From Negativicutes bacterium (GTDB taxonomy: Bacteria > Bacillota_C > Negativicutes > Sporomusales_B > JARLHX01), in contig JARLHX010000280.1 of NCBI GenBank assembly GCA_031292035.1, positions 62,001-126,000 on the forward strand: a stretch of 64,000 nucleotides of DNA. Direction: 5' to 3'. Below the pieces are notes generated by a model, which saw nothing but the letters and a program-made list of their open reading frames with translations, did not search any database and was not told the origin of the DNA. The translations under genes were made by a program, and so were the position numbers. Numbering within the stretch: the first letter of the stretch is position 1; each line of letters starts with the position of its first letter. Below are positions 26,916-36,282 of this stretch, in pieces.

Positions 26916-27860
26916 CTATTTTGCCGCCCGACTGATCTGCCTGATCACCTGCGGAACACCGTTGATAATTTCCTGCAAAATGGAATCCACTGGTTGAATA
27001 CATTTCACCATTCCGGCGATCTGTCCAACCATGACCGAACCATAGCGGATATCGCCATCCCGGGCGGCAGCTTTGAGTTTCCCGGCTCCCAGATGGTCGA
27101 ATTCCGCAGGCGATGCACCCCGCCGTTCTAATTCATCGAATTCACGCGATAATTTATTGTTGATGATGCGTACCGGATGTCCGGACGATAGGCCGGTAAC
27201 CACAGTGGACCGGTCTTTGGCGCGGATAATGACATCTTTATAGTTGGCGTGGGCAGTACATTCGGTGGAAGCGACAAACCGGGTGCCGATCTGTACTCCC
27301 TGGGCGCCAAGCGCAAAGGCTGCCACAACACCGCGGGCGTCGCCAATGCCTCCGGCAGCAATAACCGGAACTTTCACAGCGTCCACCACTTGGGGTACAA
27401 GAGCCATGGTCGTGATTTCACCGACATGACCACCGCTTTCCATGCCTTCGGCAATAACGGCATCAATACCATAACGCTCCAGCTTCCTTGCCAAGGCAAC
27501 CGATGCAACCACCGGGATCACTTTACAGCCAATTTCTTTTAAAGCAGGAATATATTCTGCGGGGTTGCCGGCTCCGGTGGTAATAACCGGAACACGTTCT
27601 TCGACAACCACTTGCATCACTTCGTTTACGAATGGTGACATGAGCATAATATTTACACCAAAAGGCTTATTTGTGGCTGCTTTCGCCTTTCGGATTTCAT
27701 CTCGTAGTGGCTCGGGTGGCATATGGCCCGCCCCGATCAAACCAAGTCCTCCAGCGTTGGAAACAGCTGCGGCCAGTTCGGCGGTGGCTACCCACGCCAT
27801 GCCTCCCTGCAAGATGGGATACTTGATGTTAAGCAGACGACACAACCCGGTATTAAGCAA
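26916..27860 (-). CDS. fabK: Enoyl-ACP reductase II (FMN-dependent)
   Basis: Flavoprotein that performs the last reduction of the elongation cycle in bacteria that use FabK instead of FabI. The protein has 314 residues. Landmarks are KYPILQGGMAWVA near the N-terminus, AEGMESGGHVGE, AAGGIGDARGVVAAF and GVQIGTRFVAS. It starts at a TTG that overlaps the fabH stop by 8 bp. Its place between fabH and fabD matches fabK in other Firmicutes, which supports this rather than the gene at 23878 as the main enoyl reductase. Confidence 0.93.
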   Translation of the reverse strand: MLNTGLCRLLNIKYPILQGGMAWVATAELAAAVSNAGGLGLIGAGHMPPEPLRDEIRKAKAATNKPFGVNIMLMSPFVNEVMQVVVEERVPVITTGAGNPAEYIPALKEIGCKVIPVVASVALARKLERYGIDAVIAEGMESGGHVGEITTMALVPQVVDAVKVPVIAAGGIGDARGVVAAFALGAQGVQIGTRFVASTECTAHANYKDVIIRAKDRSTVVTGLSSGHPVRIINNKLSREFDELERRGASPAEFDHLGAGKLKAAARDGDIRYGSVMVGQIAGMVKCIQPVDSILQEIINGVPQVIRQISRAAK

Positions 27861-28866
27861 TCGGCTTTGCCCCCTTGCCCCATTTCAAGACACAGGATGC
27901 CCAGGTTAAGCCGGCGCCAAAGCCAACCAGTACCAGCGTGTCGCCATCTTTGACCTTACCGGCCACCACCGCCTCTTTCAGGGCGATGGGGATGGATGCA
28001 GCCGAGGTATTGCCGTAACGGTCGACATTGACAACAACTTTTTCCATCGGGACTTTGAGTCGCTTGGCGGCTGACTGGATGATCCTCATATTGGCCTGAT
28101 GCGGGATCAAAACATCGATGGCATCAGTCCCGAGTCCGGCGTTATCCAACGCTTTCAGCGCCGATTCGCCCATCACTCTGACGGCAAACTTAAAGACTTC
28201 GTTGCCGTTCATATGTACATAATGCAGACGGTTTTGCACCGACTCTGCGCTGGCCGGAATCCGCGTTCCACCGGCCGGTAATTTCAATAGGTCGCCGCCG
28301 CTGCCATCGGCTCCGAGATTAGCACCCAAAATGCCATAGCCATCGGCAGTTTCCGCAATAACAGCCGCACCGGCGCCGTCACCGAACAGGACACAGGTAT
28401 TACGGTCGGTCCAGTCGATGATGCGGGTCAGTGATTCTGCTCCGATCACCAGGATTTTTTTATAAAAACCGGTTTTGATAAACTGAGAGGCAACCACCAT
28501 GCTATAAACAAAACCCGAGCATCCGGCTGCGAGATCAAAAGCTGCAGCATGGGTAGCCTTTAGATTGGCTTGCACTAAACAGGCTGTGGAGGGGAAGAAC
28601 ATGTCCGGTGTGGCTGTTCCCACAATAATCAGGTCAAGTTCCTCGGCGCTCACCCCGGCATCATCCAGGGCTTTTTGCGCTGCGAAGGTCGCCAAATCCG
28701 ATGTAGCCATCGAAGGGTCGACTACACGCCGTTCCCGGATACCAGTTCGTTCTACTATCCATTCGTCATTAGTGTCCACGATTTTTTCCAGATCTTTATT
28801 GGTAACGACCTTTTCCGGGACATAATAACCAAGACCGATGATTCCAACTGACTTTTCACTCTTCAT
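27853..28866 (-). CDS. fabH: Beta-ketoacyl-ACP synthase III
   Basis: Starts fatty acid synthesis by condensing acetyl-CoA (or a branched primer) with malonyl-ACP. The protein has 337 residues. Catalytic Cys116 lies in AAGCSGF, the histidine in LIPHQANMRI and the asparagine in YGNTSAAS. The open frame extends 60 codons upstream, overlapping plsX. The ATG at 28866 follows GGAGGGA and begins the family N-terminus KSVGIIGLGYYVPEKVV. It overlaps the plsX end by 11 bp. Confidence 0.97.
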   Translation of the reverse strand: MKSEKSVGIIGLGYYVPEKVVTNKDLEKIVDTNDEWIVERTGIRERRVVDPSMATSDLATFAAQKALDDAGVSAEELDLIIVGTATPDMFFPSTACLVQANLKATHAAAFDLAAGCSGFVYSMVVASQFIKTGFYKKILVIGAESLTRIIDWTDRNTCVLFGDGAGAAVIAETADGYGILGANLGADGSGGDLLKLPAGGTRIPASAESVQNRLHYVHMNGNEVFKFAVRVMGESALKALDNAGLGTDAIDVLIPHQANMRIIQSAAKRLKVPMEKVVVNVDRYGNTSAASIPIALKEAVVAGKVKDGDTLVLVGFGAGLTWASCVLKWGKGAKPIA

Positions 28867-29875
28867 TCGCAACGATTCCCTCCTTAGCGATATTCTCGCG
28901 GATATGTTCAACCACTTGGTTTTCCGAAAATTCTTTGGCCACTCGTATGGCATTACGCAATGCTTTTGCCCGCGAACTGCCATGGCAAATGATAAAACCG
29001 CCCTCAACACCCAGCAAGGGGGCTCCGCCATATTCGGCATAATCAAGTTTTGCCTTCAATTTTCTGAACGCCGGTAACACCAGCAAAGAAGCTAATTTAA
29101 CCAACAGACCTGCGCTGTTGATGGATTCTTTCAGTAATTGCATGATAGCGCTGGCGAAGCCTTCGCCGGTTTTTAGAACAATGTTGCCGACAAAACCATC
29201 GCACACTACCACATCAACAGTCCCTTTGGGTATGTCGCGTCCTTCAACATTGCCGATAAATCGAATGGTCTCCAGTTTCTTCAATAGAGGATAAGTCGCC
29301 AGCACCACTTCATTGCCTTTGGTCTCTTCCTCTCCGATGGTAAGCAGCCCGACCCGCGGATCTTTCACCCCTAAAATACATTGCGCATATATCGACCCCA
29401 TAATGGCACTTTGAACCAAATGTTTGGGCTTGCTGTCGACATTGGCCCCGGAATCCAAAAGCACGGTGGTGCCGGTCAGATTGGGAATCGGTGTGGCAAT
29501 GGTCGGCCGTTCAATCCCCTTGATCCTGCCAAGCCCCAGCAAAGCGGCTGCCACGGCAGCGCCGGTGCTACCGGCTGATATGACCACATCGCAGTCTCCT
29601 TGCTTGACTAGCCGGGTGGCAACAACTACCGACGCATCCTTTTTTTTGCGGACTGCAGCGCCGGGATGTTCGGTCATTTCAATGACTTCGCTGGCATGGT
29701 GGACGCTAATCCCCGTTTTTTCCCACCCAGGATATTGCGCCAGTACCGGTAGTATTTTCGCTTCGTCTCCCACTAAAACAATTTCACAGTCATATTCTCT
29801 GGCAGCTTCGACCGCGCCTAACACTATCTCAGCAGGCGCAAAGTCTCCACCCATCGCATCTATTGCAACCCTCAT
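28856..29875 (-). CDS. plsX: Phosphate acyltransferase PlsX
   Basis: Converts acyl-ACP to acyl-phosphate, the donor for the first acylation of glycerol-3-phosphate. The protein has 339 residues and begins MRVAIDAMGGDFAP. Other conserved parts are VSAGSTGAAVAAALL, LLDSGANVDSKPKHLVQ and VVCDGFVGNIVLKTGEG. The ATG at 29875 follows GAGAGGAGA, part of which encodes the extended N-terminus of the longer frame. It overlaps fabH downstream and lies 11 bp after fapR. Confidence 0.97.
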   Translation of the reverse strand: MRVAIDAMGGDFAPAEIVLGAVEAAREYDCEIVLVGDEAKILPVLAQYPGWEKTGISVHHASEVIEMTEHPGAAVRKKKDASVVVATRLVKQGDCDVVISAGSTGAAVAAALLGLGRIKGIERPTIATPIPNLTGTTVLLDSGANVDSKPKHLVQSAIMGSIYAQCILGVKDPRVGLLTIGEEETKGNEVVLATYPLLKKLETIRFIGNVEGRDIPKGTVDVVVCDGFVGNIVLKTGEGFASAIMQLLKESINSAGLLVKLASLLVLPAFRKLKAKLDYAEYGGAPLLGVEGGFIICHGSSRAKALRNAIRVAKEFSENQVVEHIRENIAKEGIVANEE

Positions 29876-29886
29876 ACTATCTCCTC

Positions 29887-30444
29887 TCAATGCTCTAGTG
29901 AGACCATGATGAACTTTGAGCGAAAAACCTCCTGATGATCATTTCTAGTTTTTACCCAAACAAAATATTTATTGCCCCGTTTTTTGACGACTTCTGCTTT
30001 GGCTATCAGCTTTTCGCCAATATGTACAGGGATTTTGTATTTAATGTTGGCCACTCCGGTCACGGCAGCAGGCGCATCAACAACTGCAAGAGCGAGTGAA
30101 TTGGCCTGGGCAAAAATATGATGCCCTCTAGCGACATGAGTTTTTTCAAAAACCATGTCTGCTGTAATAGGCATAAGTGAAATACCCGATTTGCCCAATT
30201 CAAGATCGATGAGGTCGCCAATCACATCGGTGCGGGCGATGGCCTTGAGTTTGGTCTGTGCCTCTTCCGCCATCTGCTTGGTCCGCTCCCTTAGTTCAGG
30301 AATACCAAGTTCAAGACGGTCCAGACGAATGGTCTGGACACTGACCGCAAGAATCTCAGCCAACGCTTCATCGGTGAGAAAAGGGCTGGTATTCAATTTT
30401 TCGATAAGGGTTTCTTGTCGAATTTTCTTTTGTGCCCGCGCCAT
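29887..30444 (-). CDS. fapR: Fatty acid/phospholipid biosynthesis regulator FapR
   Basis: Repressor of lipid synthesis genes that releases DNA when it binds malonyl-CoA. The protein has 185 residues. A DeoR-like helix-turn-helix lies in the first ~60 ([20 protein letters not shown]), and a hot-dog effector domain follows with [19 protein letters not shown]. The ATG at 30444 comes after GGGGTGAAGGA; the longer frame runs back through the promoter and is rejected. As in Bacillus, it is the first gene of a fapR-plsX-fab unit and probably controls itself. Confidence 0.96.
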   Translation of the reverse strand: MARAQKKIRQETLIEKLNTSPFLTDEALAEILAVSVQTIRLDRLELGIPELRERTKQMAEEAQTKLKAIARTDVIGDLIDLELGKSGISLMPITADMVFEKTHVARGHHIFAQANSLALAVVDAPAAVTGVANIKYKIPVHIGEKLIAKAEVVKKRGNKYFVWVKTRNDHQEVFRSKFIMVSLEH

Positions 30445-30471
30445 TCCTTCACCCCAACTTATAAGCAGATG

Positions 30472-30498
30472 ATAATACCTATTGCTAGTAACTATTAT
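30472..30498 (-). promoter_or_regulatory. Candidate FapR operator (imperfect inverted repeat)
   Basis: ATAATA and TATTAT arms 27 bp end to end, with inner partial symmetry, overlapping the -10 box and transcription start of fapR. FapR operators in Bacillus lie in this position and are AT-rich palindromes, but the sequence matches the TTAGTA-type consensus only loosely. Confidence 0.35.
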
Positions 30499-30522
30499 AT
30501 CGCCCGCTACTAAGTTTAGCAA
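30494..30522 (-). promoter_or_regulatory. Sigma-A promoter of the fapR-plsX-fab operon
   Basis: TTGCTA (30522-30517), 17-bp spacer, TATAAT (30499-30494), reading toward fapR about 45 bp upstream of its start codon. Confidence 0.7.
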
Positions 30523-30524
30523 GT

Positions 30525-30568
30525 AAAAATAAAGCAAGATAAAAGTACAATTTGTCTTTTATCTTGCT
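30525..30568 (-). terminator. Intrinsic terminator of rpmF
   Basis: 13-bp stem AGCAAGATAAAAG/CTTTTATCTTGCT with a 10-base loop, followed on the minus strand by TTATTTTTACTT. It ends rpmF just before the fapR promoter. Confidence 0.88.
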
Positions 30569-30582
30569 CACTCAAAACATTC

Positions 30583-30762
30583 TTATTCTGCGGCGGTAAC
30601 AACAGCCTTCCCTTTATAAAACCCGCATTCGGCGCACACGCGGTGCGGCATTGTCGGCTGGTGACACTGCGGGCAGGCAACAAGCCCCGGAACAGTTAGT
30701 TTCCAGTTGGCGCGGCGTTTATCGCGGCGCGCTTTCGATGTTTTTCGTTTTGGAACTGCCAT
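30583..30762 (-). CDS. rpmF: Large-subunit ribosomal protein L32
   Basis: A 59-residue ribosomal protein beginning [20 protein letters not shown]. It has the zinc-ribbon form, with cysteines in CPQCH and CAECG. AAGGAGGTGGAATAG precedes the ATG. It lies downstream of the DUF177 gene and upstream of the lipid operon, an order common to many bacteria. The gene is short and easily missed. Confidence 0.97.
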   Translation of the reverse strand: MAVPKRKTSKARRDKRRANWKLTVPGLVACPQCHQPTMPHRVCAECGFYKGKAVVTAAE

Positions 30763-30831
30763 ATTCTATTCCACCTCCTTGTAATGCCACTGGCAAATAC
30801 AGAAATACCGGCTGATGAACCATAATTGCGA

Positions 30832-31338
30832 CTATTTTAAAAGATTTTTTAAAACCTCTAGACGCGGATCAAGGCTATCCGAATTACAGCCACACGAAAC
30901 CTGGTTTAAATCAACCCCACACTCACGGCAAAGCCCTTTACAGGCTTCAGAGCACAACATCTTTATCGGTTCAGCTAAAAATACCGTCTCGCGAATGAGG
31001 TCGGTAAGATCAATCTCATCACCGCTAAAAAAGATGGCTTCCTCGCCCTCTGACTTTGAATCTGGCGTGGGTTCCGGGCGAAAGGTCTCTGCAAATGGAA
31101 TGGTCACCGGATTGCGAAATTCCCGCAAACAGCGGTGGCAATCGGCATGGGCCGTTCCTGTCACCTGTCCCTCAACTAACAGATGTTGGCCAGTATTGAC
31201 AACCTCACCCACTACTTCGAGTTGGCCGTCCAGCCAAAGCTGATCAGAGCCGTCTGCAAATTTAGCAGCCGGTTGGACAAAATGAAAGGATTGGCGTTCG
31301 CCAACGGTTTGCCGTACTTGGTTTACGTTAATTTTCAT
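30832..31338 (-). CDS. DUF177/YceD family protein
   Basis: A 168-residue protein of the YceD family, encoded next to rpmF in many bacteria and associated with 23S rRNA accumulation in some. Cysteines are grouped as CHRC near the middle and CSEACKGLCRECG towards the C-terminus, with CGC near the end, so metal binding is possible. The ATG at 31338 follows GGGGTGGA. It probably shares a transcript with rpmF. Confidence 0.88.
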   Translation of the reverse strand: MKINVNQVRQTVGERQSFHFVQPAAKFADGSDQLWLDGQLEVVGEVVNTGQHLLVEGQVTGTAHADCHRCLREFRNPVTIPFAETFRPEPTPDSKSEGEEAIFFSGDEIDLTDLIRETVFLAEPIKMLCSEACKGLCRECGVDLNQVSCGCNSDSLDPRLEVLKNLLK

Positions 31339-31414
31339 CTTTTTCCACCCCAACCTTCATTAATTATAGCGACACCATTATGGTTTGTCAAGAAAAGCGG
31401 GGATGGTAGACTAC

Positions 31415-31444
31415 ATAAAAAATGGGGAAGCACTTTGCTCCCCC
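31415..31444 (-). terminator. Intrinsic terminator of ackA
   Basis: Stem GGGGAAGCA/TGCTCCCC with one bulged base, followed on the minus strand by ATTTTTTATG, 23 bp after the ackA stop. Confidence 0.82.
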
Positions 31445-31466
31445 ACGAAAAGTTTAAACTTGATTT

Positions 31467-32669
31467 TTATGCCAAGTTCTCGCAAATTTCCCGGGTATCG
31501 CGGGCAATAACCAATTCCTCGTTGGTGGGAATGACAAATATTTTGACTTTAGCCCCATCAACGCTGATTTCCTGAGCTTTTCCGCGGACATTGTTTTTCA
31601 CCGGGTCAATCCTTGTCCCTAAAAACTCCAACCCTTGGCAAATTCTATCCCGCATGGTAATGGCGTTCTCACCCAGCCCAGCGGTAAATACCATTGCGTC
31701 AACTCCGCCCATGGCTGCTACATAACCGCCGATGTATTTGCGCACTTTGTGAGCGAATACTTCCAGCGCCAGTTCAGCACGTTCGTTGCCTTCATCTGCG
31801 GCCTGCTCGATATCGCGGAAATCGCTGGAAATACCTGAGATACCAAGAACACCAGACTTCTTATTCAGATAGTTATCCATCTGATCAGGCGACATGTTCT
31901 CTTTTTTCATCAGATAGGGAATGATGGCCGGATCGATTTCACCACAACGGGTTCCCATGACAAGCCCCTCAAGAGGCGTGAAACCCATGCTGGTATCAAT
32001 CGATTTGCCATGTTTGATGGCGGTGATGCTGGCGCCGTTGCCAAGATGACAGGTGATGATCCGAAGGCTGGTTACCTGCTGGCCCATAAGTTCTGCAGCC
32101 CGTTGTGATACATATTTATGGGAGGTACCATGGAAGCCGTAGCGGCGAACACCGTATTTCTCATAAGCCTCATAAGGCAGGCCATATAAGAAGGCATATT
32201 TGGGCATGGTCTGATGAAAAGCCGTGTCGAATACGCCCACCTGCGGAACACCAGGCATAATATCGGCACAGGCGTTAATCCCCATGATATTCGGAGGATT
32301 ATGTAAGGGAGCCATTTCAATACACTCTTCCAAAGCAGACATGACCGCCGGTGTAATTAGCACCGAGTCAGCAAATTTTTCCCCGCCATGAACGACCCGA
32401 TGACCGATAGCGGAAATCTCTGTCATGCTTTTGAGAACACCGTGATTTGCGTCTGTTAGCGCACCAAGCACCATTTTGATACCGATACTGTGATTACTGA
32501 TATCAGCGGTTAGGACGACCTTCTCCTTGTCGGCAGGTTGATGGGTCAACACCGAACCGGGTAGGCCGATGCGTTCAACCAGCCCTTTCGCTAAAACAGA
32601 TTCATCAGTCATGCTAAACAGCTGATACTTGAGTGATGAGCTGCCGCAATTGACAACAAGCACTTTCAT
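31467..32669 (-). CDS. ackA: Acetate kinase
   Basis: Makes ATP and acetate from acetyl-phosphate, a central step in fermentative energy conservation. The protein has 400 residues. It begins [18 protein letters not shown] (phosphate-binding NCGSSSLK). Other conserved parts are [29 protein letters not shown] and [18 protein letters not shown] lies ahead of the ATG. No pta gene is next to it; the usual partner phosphotransacetylase must be elsewhere. It is divergent from tmcAL with about 186 bp between. Confidence 0.98.
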   Translation of the reverse strand: MKVLVVNCGSSSLKYQLFSMTDESVLAKGLVERIGLPGSVLTHQPADKEKVVLTADISNHSIGIKMVLGALTDANHGVLKSMTEISAIGHRVVHGGEKFADSVLITPAVMSALEECIEMAPLHNPPNIMGINACADIMPGVPQVGVFDTAFHQTMPKYAFLYGLPYEAYEKYGVRRYGFHGTSHKYVSQRAAELMGQQVTSLRIITCHLGNGASITAIKHGKSIDTSMGFTPLEGLVMGTRCGEIDPAIIPYLMKKENMSPDQMDNYLNKKSGVLGISGISSDFRDIEQAADEGNERAELALEVFAHKVRKYIGGYVAAMGGVDAMVFTAGLGENAITMRDRICQGLEFLGTRIDPVKNNVRGKAQEISVDGAKVKIFVIPTNEELVIARDTREICENLA

Positions 32670-32855
32670 TCAGGAATCCCCCTTGTTGGTTAAATAACAT
32701 TCTTGGTCTGACCACCAGACACCTATTATCTTTTTCGACATGACCCTTCTTTTCCCTGCCACCTTGTGATTTTAATAGCAAATTTTATGGCGGCGGGAGG
32801 ACTTGCTGAACTTAGCGCGAAGGCAAGTATGAGTGTTTCAGAAGGAGTGAACTGG

Positions 32856-34097
32856 ATGCAGGCCATAGGCATCATTGCCGAATACAACCCTTTTCATAAT
32901 GGCCATCGCTGGCATCTCGACCAATCCCGCGCAATATCGGGCCAGGATCTGGTCATCGCCGTGATGAGCGGCCATTTTGTTCAACGCGGTGAACCAGCCG
33001 CATTCGACAAGTGGACTCGGGCCGAGATGGCTGTGTCAGCCGGCGTCGACTTGGTGCTGGAGCTGCCGGCGGTATTCGCCGTCCGTAGTGCCGAGTATTT
33101 TGCCACCGGCGGCATCCGCCTTCTTCAGTCGCTTGGGGTGGTTGACCGGGTCGCTTTCGGCGCTGAGAATGCCGATTTAGAGGTGTTGTCCGCGATTGCC
33201 GATGCTGTTGACGACCCGATAACCATCGAGTATTTAAAGCTCGGCCTGGAGAGTGGCGAGACTTACGCCAAAGCACTGGGAAGGGCACTGGCCAGAAAGT
33301 CGGGGGCGGCGGCAGCTGTGATTGCCGCTCCGAACAACATCTTGGCGATTGAATATATTCGAGCTATCCGGCGGTTTGCTCCCCGCCTTTGTCCCCTGCC
33401 CATTCCCCGCCGCGGTGTCGGCCACCATGAAGCAGACATCACCGGTCCCATCGCCAGCGCCACCGCAATTCGCCAGGCGCTGGCAGACAAGACTATCGAT
33501 CAGGAAGCAATCTGCGCCGCGATGCCGGCATTCAGTGCCAGTTCCATCAAATCCGCTATGGTCAGCGGTCGCGGTCCGGTATTTTTTGCGGACTTCGATC
33601 AAATGCTCCTGGCGAAATTGCGTTCCATGCCTTTGGCTGACCTGGCAGATCTCCCTGATGTCAACGAAGGTCTACAAAACAAGATCAAGGCAGCGGCGTT
33701 ACAAGTCACTACTGCCCGAGATCTGCTGAGTAACATAAAATCAAAACGCTATTCCCATACCCGCCTTCAACGCATCCTCATTCACGCCTTGTTGGGCTGC
33801 AGCCAAAGTCGTCTGCGGGATTTTGACGCCACCGGCCCCTTATATGCCAGGGTGCTGGCCTTCAGCGACCGGGGCCGGACTTTACTGCGGCAACTGTCCC
33901 GAACATCCGACATTCCTGTCATCACTAAGACTACCCGGTTTTTAAACAGCAGCCAACGCGATTCTCACTCTCTTACTCCCTTGCAGGCAATGCTGGCTGT
34001 CGATACCTTGGCTACTGATCTTTATATGCTTGCCATGCCTAATCCTCAGGAGCGGCTTGGAGGGGGCGATTTCCGCACATCGCCGCGCTATCTGTAG
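32856..34097 (+). CDS. tmcAL: tRNA(Met) cytidine acetate ligase
   Basis: Uses ATP and acetate to form N4-acetylcytidine at the wobble position of elongator tRNA-Met. The protein has 413 residues. The N-terminal nucleotidyltransferase site is GIIAEYNPFHNGH (HNGH at 14-17), and the next conserved part is VMSGHFVQRGEPA. The ATG at 32856 follows AAGGAGTGA; the open frame begins 30 codons earlier but lacks a site there. Its 3' end overlaps the convergent patatin-like gene by 59 bp. The nearby ackA could tie it to acetate, but this is inference. Confidence 0.92.
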   Translation: MQAIGIIAEYNPFHNGHRWHLDQSRAISGQDLVIAVMSGHFVQRGEPAAFDKWTRAEMAVSAGVDLVLELPAVFAVRSAEYFATGGIRLLQSLGVVDRVAFGAENADLEVLSAIADAVDDPITIEYLKLGLESGETYAKALGRALARKSGAAAAVIAAPNNILAIEYIRAIRRFAPRLCPLPIPRRGVGHHEADITGPIASATAIRQALADKTIDQEAICAAMPAFSASSIKSAMVSGRGPVFFADFDQMLLAKLRSMPLADLADLPDVNEGLQNKIKAAALQVTTARDLLSNIKSKRYSHTRLQRILIHALLGCSQSRLRDFDATGPLYARVLAFSDRGRTLLRQLSRTSDIPVITKTTRFLNSSQRDSHSLTPLQAMLAVDTLATDLYMLAMPNPQERLGGGDFRTSPRYL

Positions 34098-34863
34098 TAC
34101 CGTCAAGCAAATGGCGGACTTTCGGCAAAGCCGCCACCATTGCTTTTTCCCCCAGAGCGACACATTCTTCCACAGAGTCAAAGGCGCTGGGCGAGATATG
34201 GGCAATATCCGGTCTCACCAGTACATCGCAATACGGGAGGCGGTTTTGAAACAATTCCCGCTCCATAATATCAATGGATTGGATCAGTACATCAAACATA
34301 TTGGTAATATTGGCAACTGTACCACTTGGCACAAGGTCGATTCCAATGACGATATCGGCCCCCATGCGATGCGCCACATCGATAGGCGTAGGATTCAGCA
34401 CAGCCCCATCCACGAGCAGCATGTCACCCATCTGATACGGCACAAAAATCCCGGGCACTGAAATACTGGCCCTGACGGCCTGGGCTACTTCACCTTCGCG
34501 CAGAACCACTTCGCGGCCTTGATTTAAGTCGGTAGCAACAATCGCCAACGGAATATTCATCTGATCAAAACTTTTATGCTGCGTCAATAGGCGCAGCATT
34601 TCCAATGCCCGGTCGCCTGCCACCAACCCCATTTTCGGGATAATAAAATCCAGCCAGTGGCGCCGTTTTAGATTCAAAGCCAGTTTAAGGATCATATCGC
34701 TGTTAAGACCGGCAGCATACAATGCGCCAATCAGGCTTCCAATGCTGCTGCCGGCAATAAAGCTTACGGGAATATTTTCCTGTTCCAGGACGCGCAGCAC
34801 GCCGACATGGGCCATCCCGCGCAATCCTCCGGAGCCGAGAGCTAATCCGATGGTTGGAATCAC
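34039..34863 (-). CDS. Patatin-like phospholipase (RssA/NTE family)
   Basis: Cytoplasmic-looking lipid hydrolase of 274 residues. The oxyanion motif GSGGLRG is at 10-16, the nucleophile elbow GSSIG at 38-42 (Ser40), and the dyad aspartate is D152 in VDGAVLNP. No signal peptide is seen. The GTG at 34863 follows GGAGG by five bases and is preferred to the ATG that overlaps that site. The last residues are encoded antisense to the end of tmcAL. Substrate is unknown. Confidence 0.9.
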   Translation of the reverse strand: MIPTIGLALGSGGLRGMAHVGVLRVLEQENIPVSFIAGSSIGSLIGALYAAGLNSDMILKLALNLKRRHWLDFIIPKMGLVAGDRALEMLRLLTQHKSFDQMNIPLAIVATDLNQGREVVLREGEVAQAVRASISVPGIFVPYQMGDMLLVDGAVLNPTPIDVAHRMGADIVIGIDLVPSGTVANITNMFDVLIQSIDIMERELFQNRLPYCDVLVRPDIAHISPSAFDSVEECVALGEKAMVAALPKVRHLLDGTTDSAAMCGNRPLQAAPED

Positions 34864-34966
34864 ATCTACCTCCATCTGGGCTCGCTTACGCCCTGTTCGT
34901 AGTTATAATACCCCAGCCGCCCCAATATATATATTAACAGACTGTTGGGGCAAGGAGGAAGTTTGG

Positions 34967-36214
34967 ATGGTTATCTGGAGGAAGGGAAAACGTTATCGTT
35001 CGCGGATATTGACATATTTTATGGCCTTTACCACTGTCTTTATAACCGTCGCCATGGTGCAATTCCCTAAGGATGCCTTTGACTCAGCCGTGGTTGGGCT
35101 AAATTTATGGTGGAATATCGTCTTTCCTTCCTTACTGCCCTTCTTTATCCTTTCGGAAATCCTCATGGGGTTGGGAGTGGTGCACTTCATCGGTGTATTG
35201 CTTGAACCGCTGATGCGTCCTGTGTTCAATGTTCCTGGGGTCGGTGCTTTTGCTCTGTCGATGGGCCTCGCCTCAGGCTACCCCATGGACGCGGTCATCA
35301 CCGGCAAATTTCGCAAAAACCAACTGTGTACCGCGGTGGAAGCCGAGCGACTGCTCTCCTTCACCAATACTGCAGATCCCTTATTTATGTTCGGAGCAGT
35401 CGCTGTTGGTATGTTTGGCATGCCTGAGCTTGGCGCCACCATCGCATTGGCCCATTATTTGTCCAGTTTCCTTGTGGGGATTATTTTTCGCTATCATCGT
35501 CGTCACGACGGAGAGAGCCAAGATGCCGCTCGGCCGCAGGGCAACATTATTCTCAGAGCTTTTCGCGCCTTGTACAACGCCAGACAACAAGACAAACGTT
35601 CACCCGGACAGTTGCTGGGAGATGCGGTGAAAAGCTCGATGAATACCATCCTGTTAATCGGCGGCTTTATTATTGTATTCTCTGTCATGATCCGTATCGT
35701 CACGGTAATTGGTGCAACCAGTACTTTAAACGCTGTTTTTGCCTGGGTGTTGAGCTCGGTGGGTTTCGACACCAACCTCGCACCGGCGATGGTCAGCGGC
35801 CTGTTTGAAATTGATCTCGGCACACTGGCTGCCAGCCAAGCCGACGCCCCGATTATCGAAAAGGTAGCTGTAGCCGGTGCCATCATTGCCTGGAGCGGTC
35901 TGTCGGTGCACGGACAGGTGGCCAGCATTGTTATCGAATCCGGCATCCGGATGGGTCCCTATATGTTCGGCCGTGTTTTGCATGCCATCTTTGCCGCCGG
36001 CCTGACTTTGCTGCTCATGGGACCGGGCCATAGCCTTGCCAGTTACTACTCGGTGCCGGTGATCTTCATGCCTGGCGATAATCAGCCTCTCGTCTTTTGG
36101 CTCACCCGAATCGAACAAATTGGCTATCAGCTCACCTTGTTCGTCGCCATCCTGCTAAGCCTTTCCCTCATCTTCCATCTTGCGCGGAGTCTGCGGCTAA
36201 TGGGAAAAAAATAA
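34967..36214 (+). CDS. ylbJ: Sporulation integral membrane protein YlbJ
   Basis: A 415-residue polytopic membrane protein with about 8-10 hydrophobic segments and nucleoside-recognition (Gate) domain features, such as GLASGYPMDAVITG. In B. subtilis ylbJ is a SigE-dependent mother-cell gene needed for normal spore cortex. The ATG at 34967 follows AAGGAGGAAG. A 7-bp inverted repeat (GCCCCAA at 34919-34925, TTGGGGC at 34945-34951) lies just ahead of the ribosome-binding site. No clear SigE promoter was recognised. Confidence 0.9.
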   Translation: MVIWRKGKRYRSRILTYFMAFTTVFITVAMVQFPKDAFDSAVVGLNLWWNIVFPSLLPFFILSEILMGLGVVHFIGVLLEPLMRPVFNVPGVGAFALSMGLASGYPMDAVITGKFRKNQLCTAVEAERLLSFTNTADPLFMFGAVAVGMFGMPELGATIALAHYLSSFLVGIIFRYHRRHDGESQDAARPQGNIILRAFRALYNARQQDKRSPGQLLGDAVKSSMNTILLIGGFIIVFSVMIRIVTVIGATSTLNAVFAWVLSSVGFDTNLAPAMVSGLFEIDLGTLAASQADAPIIEKVAVAGAIIAWSGLSVHGQVASIVIESGIRMGPYMFGRVLHAIFAAGLTLLLMGPGHSLASYYSVPVIFMPGDNQPLVFWLTRIEQIGYQLTLFVAILLSLSLIFHLARSLRLMGKK

Positions 36215-36282
36215 GGAATCCCTTGGGCTCAAGGAACTCCTCCTGTCGATTCGGCTATGATCGCGACGTCACGCTGCTCCGC

